DNA of 64,000 nt from Hypomesus transpacificus (lineage: Eukaryota; Chordata; Actinopteri; Osmeriformes; Osmeridae). The DNA is taken from assembly GCF_021917145.1 (NCBI RefSeq), contig NC_061063.1:7454876-7518875 (forward strand), in the 5' to 3' direction. A model generated the notes under the pieces. The model did no database searches, was not told the DNA's origin, and saw only the letters and a list, made by a program, of their open reading frames with translations. Made by a program: the position numbers and the translations under genes. Positions 13,677 through 37,200 of the stretch are shown here, piece by piece. Positions within the stretch are counted from its first letter, which is position 1; each line of letters starts with the position of its first letter.

Positions 13677-16600
13677 TTCCTCTCTCTCGGGAGGAAGTGC
13701 TATGCATGATTAAGATATACCTACACCTTTCCACAATGGAGACAATCTATTGGCAAGGAACCACAGTTACTGACCCATCCATTTGAATGTAGCCCTCTGT
13801 TCATGTTTCTCCTCTTCCCAGCTGACATCCAGCAGAAGGACCGAGAGGTGTTGGAACTTCTCCAGGAGAGGGTCACACTTTTCTCTGACCTGGCTGAGGT
13901 CACGGGGGGTCAAGAGGTCACACTGCCCCCCAACTCCCGCAACCTGTTCCGGGCCGACACGCCCCAAGCCCCCCGGGGGGAGAAACTCCTCATGGACGCC
14001 GTCGCAGAGGGTGCGCTAGTGGGAGGGGAGGAGAAAGGGAGGAAGAGATCAATTAGAGAGAGAGAAGCAGGCTACTTGTGTTATGCTACAGATAAAGGGA
14101 GGGGTGGGGGGTTTCCAAGAGAAGTGATGACAGAGAGATATCACGAGAAAGAGAGATGTGTGTAACTATTTATCAACTAATGACTACTGCCATAACCTTT
14201 TACTTGAAAGATTGAGTGTCACATTGCTATTTTATTGGCCACGCACTTTATGTAACCATAAGCTGAGAGAATGTAATTCTCACTATGCTACTGATGCCCT
14301 GTGCAATGTGCTGGCACAAGATGGCTGCCAGATGGATACCATTTCTGGTATGCAATTTAGGTAACTGGGATCTAAGATGCCTCGATACACCAAGCAATTT
14401 CTAGACAAGCCAATAATTCAACCATCAGTCTGTATGAGTATGAATTAATCACATCCTAATGTCATTGTCATGGAGTCCTAAATTTAAAAAAATTCATTTG
14501 ATGATACATTGGCTTTCTTATTATACTTGAAGCATACTGATGATGCTACATGCGTTTGTGTTTGTCAGTGGACAGGCTGAGTGAGATCCTGCTGGGCTTT
14601 GAGATCCCTCTCCCCTGCAGTTTCACCAGACAGCAGAACCACACTGGGGCGCTAGTGATCAGTAAGTCCCTTCGTTGCCAGTGAGTTGCAGGTGACTATG
14701 CTCGGCACATATTGTACTCCATGTTTTACATTGATAAGTAGTACCAGCTGTCCCACTATAAACACATGTAAGGATAGTGACGGACTGGATGGTCATGTTG
14801 GTTACATTTACATAACGTTTGACATACATACAGTGCGCATGGTGAGTACAGTCGATGATCAGGTTTGCTTTTTTGCTTGATCTCAGATGGTCAGGAGATG
14901 GTCATCAATGGAACAAACGAGGCCCCAGCACCACAGGTCAGGTTATTTATCTGTCCATCAATCAGCAGATGTGGACCTGTGATCATAATATGATAAACCA
15001 TTTAACATTGAAATTGATTCATTCCTGAACACATCAGTGTGTAAGTCTTTCGGATGTATATTTGGATGATTAAAAGCAATTTCCACTGATTGTGAGTAGA
15101 TGAAAGTAATTCACAGATCCTTGTTATTTCGTGTTTAAATATCACAGGACCGCAATGGGAATCAAACAGGAGAAAAGCCGCCCAATGAGGTGAGACATTA
15201 ACCACAGCTAAGCAGCTTGATCTTTGTGATTCAACTAGATATCAACTGTTTAAACAGGATGTATGTGTGTCTTGCAGGAAGTATGTCAGAGGCTGGTTAA
15301 TCTGAGTGCCCATCTTCACGCTCTCCAGGTCAGGTTACTTTTCATCTTTATCGTTATGTGTACAACTATACATGACTACACTCTGTTGACTTTGCCATAT
15401 GTCATATTTGATCAACGTTGGGCTGATCCCACAAACAGGTCTTTGCCTGTTTCACTTCCATAGTTAAGAACTGGTTTAGTCCTTCAACAGAAGCATTGGG
15501 ATCGTTCTACAGACACACTTAATTACATGAAACATGTGCTTCTCCCAGGCTGCTGTGATAAAGCAGGACTCCATCCTGGAGCTCTGCCTGCGGCCCGAGG
15601 GGGCGGTCCCCATGGGCCGGGTGTGGCGCTCCCTGTCACGTGACGCAGGCATGGCCGAGGCCAGCACGGGGGCAGCCATCGGGGAGCTGACCCTGCTGCA
15701 GAGACAGCACAGTCTGCTCCAGGAGGAGCTGGGCAGGCTGAGAGGGGCCGAGGGCCGGCTGAAGGACAGCGAGAAGGCCCGCGTCCAGCTGGAGAGGCAG
15801 GTCCGCGACATGAAGGCCAGCAGCACCACCATCACATCTGTGGAAGGTCCCGGAAGCTCAGAGAAGGTTGCTGAACTAATATGTCTGTTTTTATTCCATC
15901 TGTTATAATTCCATTCATTCCAAGATCATTTTTAGGGAGGTGTGGGGGGTGGGGGTGGTGGGAGGGACTTAGTCGACTATCTAAACTTCTAATCTTCCAT
16001 TTCATATCTGCCATTGGTCCTAGACACCCGCTTCACGTAGAGGGAGTGAGACAGCCCCCAGCGGCGACGCTGCATTGGCTGGCCAGGAATCCGTCGACCA
16101 GTCAGACGGCCTGCAGGACTGCAGCGATGTGGAAGTGGACGTGACGTCAGACGAGGAGGATGAAAAAGTGTCACCTCGCTCCGAGAGCCCCCGAGGTCAG
16201 AGATACAACTTCCTACTGTAGCGAAACATGACTGGACGTAGCTAAGAGTTAGCAACTATCTCAATAAATGGGCCCCCATATCATTCCCTGTGTCAGAGAC
16301 ATTCAGTTGAACGTAACTGAAAATATCAGACGATGCGTTTTTCAAGAAGCGACATCCACACTGTGGTATTATTAATCAGGAATGCACTTCGGAAGAGATG
16401 GGATTCAACTTTACCCTCTCCTTAATGCTAATGCAAGCCCACACACGCTTATGTAATACATTGATTTTTTGTTGAGGCACAAAATGTCTCTTAACACAAA
16501 TACTTTTTTCAAACACACAACACACAGTGCAGTGTGTGTGTGTTTGCATGTGTACACACTGAACCTTACCTCTATTTAATGCTCTCTCTATTACTGTACT

Positions 16601-16887
16601 GTACGCGTGTGGGAGGATACAGCTTTCCTGTGTCTGTCTCTGTCTTTCTGTTGCTCTCCCCATCTCTATCTGTATCCTGTTCAAATATAATGAAGAACAA
16701 TACAGTGCTGCTGTCCCTGTATGGTTGTTCAACTGTGACCTATGTGAATATGAAGCATTGATATAACAACGGTATGACAGATTGGAAGTTGTTTATCCAT
16801 TTGACTTTTCTTTCAGATCTCCAGGACATTCCAGAAGAGAGCGAAGCAGGACCAGACCCACGAGAGTCTAACGTGTCACACTGCTAA
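389..16887 (+). CDS. arhgef2: Rho guanine nucleotide exchange factor 2 (GEF-H1), multi-exon
   Basis: Activates RhoA; in this family the protein is held inactive on microtubules and released on depolymerisation. Short-form coding exons: 4801-4863, 8016-8178, 8782-8849, 9074-9131, 9557-9689, 10481-10590, 10777-10920, 11073-11323, 11542-11667, 11928-12045, 12124-12200, 12324-12495, 12760-12836, 12958-13130, 13219-13286, 13822-14010, 14569-14661, 14887-14936, 15148-15189, 15278-15328, 15549-15866, 16024-16195, 16817-16887. Every junction keeps phase, giving 928 residues (human about 986). A complete C1 zinc finger lies near residues 38-91 (H-x12-C-x2-C, then CPTC and H-x2-C). The DH domain spans about 247-437 (starts [13 protein letters not shown], contains [10 protein letters not shown]), PH about 438-578, and a C-terminal coiled coil about 743-848. 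The serine-rich linker ([20 protein letters not shown], then [10 protein letters not shown]) is the GEF-H1 signature. The donor at 15867 (gttgct) is weak; an alternative is at 15846. Family assignment is firm. Confidence 0.95.
871..4800 (+). other. arhgef2 intron, no further exon recognised
   Basis: Holds CA repeats near 1395-1425 and 2805-2830 and a long GA-rich microsatellite near 3510-3660. Open frames here are low-complexity shadows of these repeats. No coding segment with splice sites was found. Confidence 0.5.
3510..3660. repeat. (GA)n / GGGAGA purine microsatellite
   Basis: About 150 bp of almost pure purine on the + strand, built from GA and GGGAGA units. Similar GA or CT tracts occur at about 5228-5290, 6957-7020, 13629-13690 and 19060-19160. 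Confidence 0.9.
4801..4863 (+). CDS. arhgef2: arhgef2 alternative first coding exon (short isoform start)
   Basis: A 21-codon exon beginning [20 protein letters not shown] and ending at a gtgagt donor. It joins in phase 0 to the C1 exon at 8016. Human GEF-H1 short isoforms also start MSR and continue with a basic helix rich in R and E, which this matches. It sits about 4 kb downstream of the long-isoform exons, so a second promoter just before 4801 is implied. I see no clear TATA box there. Confidence 0.85.
4864..8015 (+). other. arhgef2 intron between short first exon and C1 exon
   Basis: Contains GA (5228-5290), GT (about 5717-5742 and 5831-5853) and CT (6957-7020) microsatellites. No additional exon or recognisable mobile element was seen. 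Confidence 0.5.
9247..9553 (+). repeat. CCTGCCTCACCCC minisatellite abutting a splice acceptor
   Basis: About twenty tandem units of roughly 13-15 bp built on CCTGCCTCACCCC, with a few CCTGCCTTACCC and CCTGCCTCCCCC variants. The array ends three bases before the AG at 9555-9556, so it is also the polypyrimidine tract of the arhgef2 exon at 9557. The apparent 114-codon frame across it is a by-product of the repeat. Confidence 0.95.
11035..11070 (+). repeat. (CTC)n plus poly-C tract at arhgef2 DH exon acceptor
   Basis: A CTC-repeat followed by a run of about eighteen C, ending in CTCAG at 11068-11072, forms the acceptor of the first DH-domain exon. Poly-C runs of this length are length-unstable and error-prone to sequence. 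Confidence 0.85.
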
Positions 16888-17800
16888 TGACTGCTGTTCC
16901 AAACATGGCCTTCAAAATATTTGGACCCATTGTCACCGAAGCCCGACTTCCCACAATGGGCCGAAGAAAATTAGTTGTGAAATAGTCTTCCTCTTTTAAC
17001 TAAATAAGGAAGTAACATATTCTATATAGTTTTTTTTCCATGGCTTAGCTTTATAGAGTACACAACCCGTGGCAATATGTATGACATTATTTTGTGTTTT
17101 CGCGTTTTGGATGATCTGGATTTATGTGGCTTCATTTTGGAATCGTCAGTGGACTAATGAGGACCTACCAAAGTGGTGTTTCAAACAGAAGGGGGAGGAG
17201 TCAAGCAAAGATGGTTTTCCAAAGAAGGATATGCAAGAAATGGACTACAGATTTAATAGCCCTGTCTGGATGTTCAATCCTGATTGGCTTGGGCAAGACT
17301 TGCTGTATTATGGGCATTTTGTTTTTGTGTTTGGTTGCCTGTTAAATATTTCCATAATATGATGTATGAAAGTCACTGGTTAAAGGGACCCAATACATAC
17401 ACACATGGATTCACAGACACTGTAATGGATACATGTCTTTCACCACTTGAATCCTTTACATTTTAGTAATTATGATTGTCAACACTGTTTATGATGCTTA
17501 TGCTTTCTACTTATTTATTCCTCTATTTAAGCAAGTAATCCAATTGTAACATCTTATCAAGAAAGGCTGAATAGGACGATAAATAAGAAAAACTGTAGGT
17601 GCACTAATGAAATTGGATCTCTTGTTTACAATAAGTTTCACTTATGTTAAAATAATTATATTCATTTGTTGCATTTTCTGTCATGAGAATTCTTGCAAGA
17701 GTCTTGTGTGGCTTGCAGTAATCTTAGGAGTTCTTTCAAATGGAATGTTATCCAATTGGTAAGTCTTACACTTAAATAAAGTTGTACTGTATTTTCTGCT
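16888..17800 (+). other. arhgef2: arhgef2 3'UTR with polyadenylation signal
   Basis: Follows the TAA at 16885-16887. AT-rich, no coding potential. A canonical AATAAA lies at 17775-17780, so cleavage is expected around 17795-17805. Confidence 0.65.
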
Positions 17801-19122
17801 TGTGGACTAAAATGGACAACAAAGACAGTGTATTGAGGTGAATGTTCCGGAATGTAGACCTCGTCGACTTCCTTCGCACTTTGTGATCCCCATAAGGAAT
17901 ACAGAACTCAAGGTCAACACACTTTGAAAAAAGCCTTCATTCTTCTTAGTAAAGCCACTTTTGGGATGTTCACACAACGGACAACCAGACAACCCTCATA
18001 CCTGACTGTATTGTTCCTTTCCGGCAGGAATTAGGCCTACTTATTTCTGTATCATTGTGATTTCTGTTGTCTGTAACTCTGACAGTGCCATATTTTACTT
18101 TATTGTTTATAAATCTGGATGAAAAGTGCAAAATACTGTTTGGAGGGATAACTGTACTGCATGCAATTTCTATACAAAGCTATGACACATAGATTGTGAC
18201 ATCCAATATGACATTGACATGTTTTCCTATTTACCATCTGTCCACACTATTCTGTAGAACTGGTAATAATTGTCAGATCAACTTTTGATGACAAGACAGG
18301 CTATATTGATCAGCTGACCTTATTTATAAGATATTAGGTGTGTTCGACTTCATGCAGCACCGGCGGCGCCGTTAGACGGCAGGCGCCGCCGGCGCTGCAT
18401 GAAGTCGAACGCACCTAATGTTTGGCTTGTTCCTTCTGAACTCTTTCCTGAGGCCCATGCGTTTCCAGTCTGACCTTTTTAGTGGACGTATCTGTCTCCT
18501 TTCCCTAATACACAACTCATTCCAAACCTCTCACGTCAGCAGGGAGACTGATCTGAAACAATAGCTCAAATGTATTAAACCCTAAACCATCTACCACATA
18601 TTTTGAATATTTTGGGACGCCCACACGGAACACGTGCCCCCCCCTCCCCTTTTCATTGCGGGCTACCATCTCTTTACCTTGCTCTGTCTGTTCTTACTGT
18701 AGCTCCCCTACACCACACAGTGACTCCTCACTCTCTCTCTTGCTCCCATCTCAATCTCTTGTTCCATCTCGCCACAACCTGGCAACCATCTTTGACAACC
18801 AAGCTTCTCCCCTTCCCTCATCTCTTGAGTCTATTCCCAGAGACAATGTCAGCCAGGAGGCGTGTATTAATATCCCCAGAGGGGTACATAGCTGGCATAG
18901 TCCCTCCCCTGACCCTCTCCTATGGTCCCCTGTGCCCCCAAACACCCCATCCATCACTGTGGTGTCCCCTCTTCAGGCATAGCATTGTTGGCTGGGCCGA
19001 GTATGGCGGCTTGGGAGAGGAACAGAGGGAGTAGGGTTACAGGGAAACTGCTAGCTACCCATTCTCTCTCTCCCTCACTCTCTCTCCATCTCTCCCTCTC
19101 TCTCTCCCTCACCCTCTCTCCA

Positions 19123-19161
<39 letters not shown>

Positions 19162-20340
19162 ATCTCTCCTTAGTTCCTAAGCCAGCTAACCCGCTTCATA
19201 ATCCAAACAGCAGAAGCCGTTGTTTTGGCATTTGTCTTTTTCTAGGGGTAGAACTGGGTTGGCAATACTTAATACTATAAATCATATGCATAGTGTCACA
19301 TTTACAATAATATTTGTATGTATTGTAAATAAAACATACAAAATGCAATTCAGAGGTTAAAATAGATTTGGGTGTACATTTCTTGTATTTGGCACGTGTG
19401 TGTAGTGTTCATTGGGTGCAACTATTAACCTCCAAACTAAATGTGTTGTTGACTTTTGTGCCTTATTTTAACCTCTGCATATTCAACCTTTGACACCTAA
19501 CCATGGCTATGTTAGCCTTGCTTGGCACACTGTGTCTGCTCCCTACTCACTGTGACCATGGCTGGCAAGTTAGCCTGTTAAAATGAATGTACTAAAATAA
19601 TAGAGTTCTCATTGCAAAGGTCCAGAACATGATCAGCTGCTGTTGAATAGTATCGTAAGGCTATAAACTATTAAGAAATTCTCAAAGAAAGGAAGGTGTT
19701 TTTTTTTTATTGAACTAGGAAACCTGCTATCATTCTCACCCATCTTGTCAGGATTCAGACCATTCATATTGCCTACACGGCTTCCTAGATAATAAAGGTT
19801 GACATGAAACAATATCTACAACAGTGGTAAGGGTGTGCCCTGCTGTGTTATTGGAGTGTCCACCATCCTTAGCGACAAAAATGTGAGCTCTGTGTGACTG
19901 ACAGAAATAGAAGTGTATCTTTGTTTTATGATGGCTTCTGTCTCTGTGCATCCTTCTCATTCTTCCACTTGCAATGCACTTCTCTCTTATTCGATTTAGT
20001 TCTTTAGCATGCACACAACATGAAGAGAACATGTGACATTAAGATAATGTAAAGTGAAAGATGGTACTGTAGATTATGTAAAAAGCTGAACAGAGACAAT
20101 TGCACTAGACATTGTTTTATACTAATGAAGAAGATGATAATACTGTGTGGGTACAGACACAGTTTTAGCTAGGGTTCGATTCTTTTGTAAAATAGAGTTA
20201 GGGGTGGCCACGAGGATTAGGGAGGGGCCAAGAGGGAGGGCTCTTTCAAGGGGAGGGGCCAAACTCTTTCTGTGAAATAAATGCTCTCTCTTGATCCTGG
20301 ACTGAGTTTGGTCTCCCCTCTTACCTCTCTGCCTCCCTCC
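17801..20340. other. arhgef2-tpm3 intergenic region
   Basis: No gene recognised. Contains the hairpin element at 18333-18419 (listed separately), a CT microsatellite near 19060-19160 and otherwise unique AT-rich sequence. The last part (about 20200-20340) has GGAGGGGCC and similar GC-box-like motifs in front of the tpm3 start and may be its muscle promoter. Confidence 0.45.
18333..18419. repeat. Near-perfect GC-rich palindrome (38-bp arms, 11-bp loop), MITE-like
   Basis: Left arm 18333-18370 and right arm 18382-18419 are reverse complements at 36 of 38 positions, separated by an 11-base loop. The arms run ATTAGGTG...TTCGACTTCATGCAGC and end in a CGGCGGCGCC core. The surroundings are AT-rich, so this looks inserted: either a very short terminal-inverted-repeat element or the terminus-only relic of a larger one. 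No clear target-site duplication was found. Confidence 0.8.
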
Positions 20341-20478
20341 CCCCCTTTATCTCTCTCTCTCTCTCTTTCAGTTTATCAGGAACCAACTCAACCTCCTTCC
20401 CACTAGTGAGCCACTCTCGTTCTCTTTTGTCTTTGCATATTGTTCTTTAAAGTAAAAGCCAAACGAAAAACAGTAAAA

Positions 20479-32267
<11,789 letters not shown>

Positions 32268-34266
32268 AATTGTTGGAGTCCACTAGATCCCTCCTTCTCC
32301 TCCTTACTCACTCATCTGATTTCTCTCTCTTCTTGCTTCCTTTTCCTCACTCTTGTCACTCTCTGGCTTTCTCATATACTTTCTGCTGCAGAAACTACTT
32401 TCTGTGTGCAAATTGCACTGGGATTTCACCCCGGCAATGCTGACCACTTAAACATATTTGTGCCACTGTCTGAAGTCTTTAGCCATTTGATGAAACACTG
32501 GGTTCAAAGTATTTGTTCCACCATTATTGTTAATCAGTAAAAATACACTTACAGCACCGTTTAAGTTTTTTTTTTGGTACCGATAAGGCCTAATTTGAAC
32601 AAAGAACGGTCTAAACAAATCTGGTGAAAAGGCACAGATGATAATGTACACAAAATTATACTTTTTTTCTGCTTCACATTTAGTTGCTGGTTGACTCATG
32701 GCCCAGCTCCATTCTAGCTCTGTGCCCTGTCATTCACAGATCAGAAAAGATTAAGACTGGGGGTGAATCTTTACTTACTACTATGTTAAATGGAGCCACC
32801 AACATACTGGGAAGTGTTGATGCATCATTTCTGATTGCTGGGTTTGGGGCATTCATGCATTCTCCCTTCCATTTCATACGAATGTGTTTTGGGATCAAGA
32901 CCACTTTGGGTTATCCATCCTGAGGACTTCTGCAGTTAAATGTGTTCTTTTTCAAATGTTTTTTTGGTTTGTGTATTTCCTAGGTAAATTTGTTTTTGAT
33001 TATCATACTTGTGTCCTCATTAGTCCTATACCCATATCTACTTTTACCAAACACTGCACTTGTATAATACACTAACTGTTGCTCCCACCTCAGTTTTAGA
33101 ATTAAAATCTTGTATACTTAAGATTTATACTGGGTTAAAATGTCATTTGGCTAGATCATGTTATCAAGAATGGATCATTTTATCAAAGTGGGCTGCAAAG
33201 GGGAGTGCATGTCTCACATATAATGGACAGACATTTCAACTGCACAGCTGAAAGTTAAGAGTCTAATGGGAATAGGTCCATGTGAAAACAACTGTAAACA
33301 TGTAAAACTACAAAATTAGGAACACAAGGTTTGAACTGGAAAACTAACTAGAGAGAAATATATGTATAATCACTATGTAACCACGTTCCTTTTTGTATTT
33401 TTTTTGTTTTAAGAATAAAGACCATGATTTTTACGGATATAGAAAAGACTCTGCATCTTCATTGAAGCTGATCAATACACCTACACATCAGCATATAGTG
33501 CCTTTTGCCTCCCATAATATCCTTCTGGGGAAATACTCCTGTGCAGTGGCGGTCCTAGCACATTTGGCGCCCCGGGCAAGGTTTTCGCCAGCCATACGAA
33601 ACAAGCGACCGACACGACAAAGGTTGTGCGATACCGCAAACGCACTACCTTTTTTTAAGCCAGCAGAGGGAGCCAAACACAAGTCAAATGGAAAATTCTG
33701 CCCCTCTCCTCTTCCGTGACTAAAACTGCCCCTGCTCCTGTGGCCCCTCTGCAACTTCATCAAACATTACAAAGGAAGTGCCACGCAGTAAGGTAGGCTA
33801 AGTGGACGAGGGAAGATACGTCTATTAGTGCTTTCGGCCTGCTACGAGACCGAACGAGATTCTTATGGGGTGAAAGCTAGCAATTGTCTTTTGGTTACCG
33901 TGTCAAATTATTTCCATGAAAGAGGGTACAATTTATCCAAGTGGCAGTGGCACCACAGAGCCCTGACAGACACCCACCGGGGACTGTATAGAGTAACACA
34001 TTGACGTGTCATGAGATTACATGTTTTCCTTGATCTCGTGTTCATGCAAAACCATAATACGATTTTGAATAGCTTATATAATATTTTCTGGATATAATGA
34101 ACTTCACTTTTAAGGTTTTGAATAACCAGGTCCGTCCAGTAATGCCACACAACAGTCTAATCGAAATTTGGCGCAACCAATTAGTTTGACGGGCGCAACC
34201 CAGGTGTGCGTATTCAGTCAATTGACTTCCGAGCTTGATTGACAACTGCACGGGTAGCCCTATATT
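32268..34266 (+). other. tpm3 3'UTR and gap to next gene, with a likely repeat fragment
   Basis: To about 33435 this is tpm3 3'UTR. The rest has no gene that I can support. A segment near 33545-33600 (GGCGGTCCTAGCACATTTGG, then GCGCCCCGGGCAAGG) looks like an interspersed fish repeat fragment, recognised only by its general character. Confidence 0.4.
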
Positions 34267-37200
34267 ATGAATGATTTGTTAGTTGTATGTAAATGCATTG
34301 CATGCTCCACATTCGTTGCAATAATGATGTGGATCGCAAATATATCATTGGAAGTGCTTTTTTGGATGTCTTGTCATACATCCAACAATGAAGCATCTTT
34401 AGACTCAAGGGCTCTGGAAAATGAAAATAAAATGCATGTGCCCAACTGGAAGTACATCAGAGGTAAGGGTTTGTATAGGGAACATTTAATATATTATTGC
34501 TGTTATTTTAAACCTAAGACAGTGGTAGCACTAGCATGCACACTTAAGCTATGTCACATGGGCCAGTAGAACGCCTCAACTTTAATGAGCCACGTTTACA
34601 TTCTTTAGTAGTTTCTAAGTGCTTTTAACTTTTTTCAGATTCCAAGGCCACCCATGAAAAAGGAATGCAATCTCATTTCAACCAGCCATTGTATCACTGT
34701 GGCCATGAAAGTATTTCAATCAGGCTTCATCTTATCCGACTGGCTGACTTCTACTTCATGAAAGGTGGGGTGGGTTGAACAAGACCTACACGGAAATGGT
34801 GTTCTTTGCTAAAGGTTGTGTTAAGGTTATGCCACTTATTAAAACGGTACTGAAGGTAACATTTGGGCAGAATGTATTTTTTTTTTAAATCTTGCTGCCA
34901 TTCATCTATACAAAGTAAAACAAGTACACTTGGAGGCCACTCCAACAAAAAGCGTAGTATAAATGACTGGTCAACACAAGGTATAGCGGTGGCTGGGCCA
35001 GTTTAACAGGCTCTTGGTGGTCAGTAGTAGATTTTTTAGCCTGTGGTGTGAATGCTTAGCCTGACGTTGTCATACTCATAATTCTAGTCAGAATATGAGT
35101 CTGAGAACTCTCCGTTGGGCTTTGACTACAGGGCGTGTTTCAAACGAGCCTGGAAAACAAATGCCTCTTCGCTCAATTGGATAGATCTACAACCAATCAG
35201 AGCAACATAGTATGTGACGTATGTTAAGCACCACATAGTTGTTGTCAACAGAACTAAACTACAAGCAGACTTGAAGTATGCTTGAAGAATGAATACAAAC
35301 GATTTTTGCCGGTGTTGTAAAATTAATTTAAGGGTAGGGAGAGTACTTGTTCACACGGTCAACCTTTTTGAGCGAAACAATAAAGGGCAATGCATATACG
35401 AACAAGTTCTCCATTTAGGATTACAACTCCATCGGGGCCAGCTGATAAATTAAACTTTTACCGAATCCCGTAGGAAGGACGGCAAAAACATATTTTCCAT
35501 TGACAAATGCCTTGATTGCGTCTCTCTGTTCCTCTTTCAAAATTAATGCGCTGTCGATGTCTTCTAAAACAGACTCGATGGCAGAATCATAACATCCCAG
35601 ATCTCCAGCGGTAGCCATGTTTGTTCAAAACGAATTCAACTTAAACGCTCTTTTGTGACGTGGGTGATTACGTTACTGTTGATCATCTGTCCATCATCCT
35701 ATAAAGCCCGCCCGGCAATTTAATTGGTTCGCCCAGATTCTGGTTTTCTGTAGTTGGTCCCCAATACGAGACCCTCCAGACCCAACTTCCCGACCAAATT
35801 TTTTTTTGGGCGGGGAGAAGTTGGGCTGGCAGCCAGGCTAGTGAATGCTGACAAACCTGCTTGAAAGACAAGATCCAGGTTCCTGTACAGAAGGGCCTTG
35901 ATTTTCCTGAGACAGTATTATATAATTGTAACTTTTGGATGAAGTTTAACAGTGGACACCACTTTTCCCAGGTACATTACCTCCACTCTCACTGAGAATG
36001 TTACCAAAAGAGTGCCACTATGTTGAGATGGAACGTGGGCCATGGCTGCTGATTAGGTTATCCTACCAAGGTTGCTACATAACCCAGTGGGTATGTAAGA
36101 TTGTTTCATGTGATTGTAATGTATGCGATACCATTTGTACGCTACTTCAGCTACAAAGAAAGGCCTTTTTGGCCAAGGTTTGTTTGCCTTGTGCCTCATA
36201 GGAAAGAAAAGCTTTTGCATGACAACTACTCTGAAAAAGCTAGAAATTTCTCATCTTCATATGCTTTTTTCCAGATTGATGGGGCAGTCCAGTACCATTC
36301 TATGAATCTGATGTACTTTGATCGTCTCCTGATGAAGAATGTGACAGGCAATGCAATTTGTCAGACTCCAACCACCTCTCCTACCACTGAGGTTAGCTGT
36401 GGAAAGAAGAGCATGACTGTAAAGCTACCAGCTGGAACCCATAGGACTATGAGAGTGCTTGGTTAGTGCTGCATTTGTCTTGGCCTGTTGGAATACTATG
36501 TTTCATACGTCACTCAACATAATCCCCATTTTGTCTGATCTTGTAAATCTTTGATTCATGAAACTCTCTTCTTGGTGTGTGGTGTTTAAATACACCTGCA
36601 ACTCAAATTGCAAGCCTTTTGGTGGTAAAACTGGCAAGTCCATTGAGGGGTATAAAAGGACCAAAGATTGAACCTGAGTGCAAGTGAAGGAGGGCCCAAG
36701 CAATATGACTGGTGATCTTGAATGTATCGTGTTTACTTGACATTTGTTTACTCTGAAGGTCCACAAGCGCCGGATGAATACAATGTATCACAATTGGCGA
36801 GTAGTGATGCTTTGTTTGTGAAGTTTTCACAAAAAGTAAAGGTAAAGGCTTTATTTAAACATACTAGATTTTTTTTATTACCAAACTATTGAAAACATCT
36901 AATCAGATTGCATGTTATCTCCATTTCAGACAGAGTACGACGGTATGTCCCTGCAACTTGTATATCAGAACTTTGCTGGAGAGATGTCCACTGTGAAGAT
37001 ATCGTGTTCCTCCAGACATCCCAAGTCAAGGCGTTTCACAAGAGAGGTTGATGAAACTTTTTTGGATCTTTGGGATTTTCAAGACATTGCACCATACATT
37101 CAAGATGAGACCAGCAAAGCTCACTCAAGTTTTGAGTACTATGGTTTCCGGGATATGCCTACAGCTCCTTATGTTCCTAACTTGGCACCTCAGACTACAA

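Larger units (their letters stand above)
35057..35840. mobile_element. 784-bp non-autonomous transposon with 9-bp target duplication, carrying two gene 5' ends
   Basis: The element starts TAGCCTGAC and ends GCCAGGCTA, giving 7-bp terminal inverted repeats. It is flanked on both sides by GTGAATGCT (35048-35056 and 35841-35849), a 9-bp target-site duplication. It sits in intron 2 of the repeat-rich secreted-protein gene. Inside are two inward-facing reading frames, each beginning with ATG and running out near 35421-35453. This looks like an internally deleted copy of a larger two-gene element. An 8-9-bp duplication is compatible with hAT- or Mutator-type elements, but I cannot assign a superfamily. 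Confidence 0.8.

Noticed and set aside
18333..18419. microRNA precursor
   Set aside because: Arms are almost perfectly paired to their ends with a GC-only core, unlike typical precursors with bulges and flanking stem; no transcription context is visible.
35421..35618. A genuine RecQ helicase gene
   Set aside because: Only motif 0 and motif I are present, the frame ends at once, and it sits wholly inside a transposon with target-site duplication.
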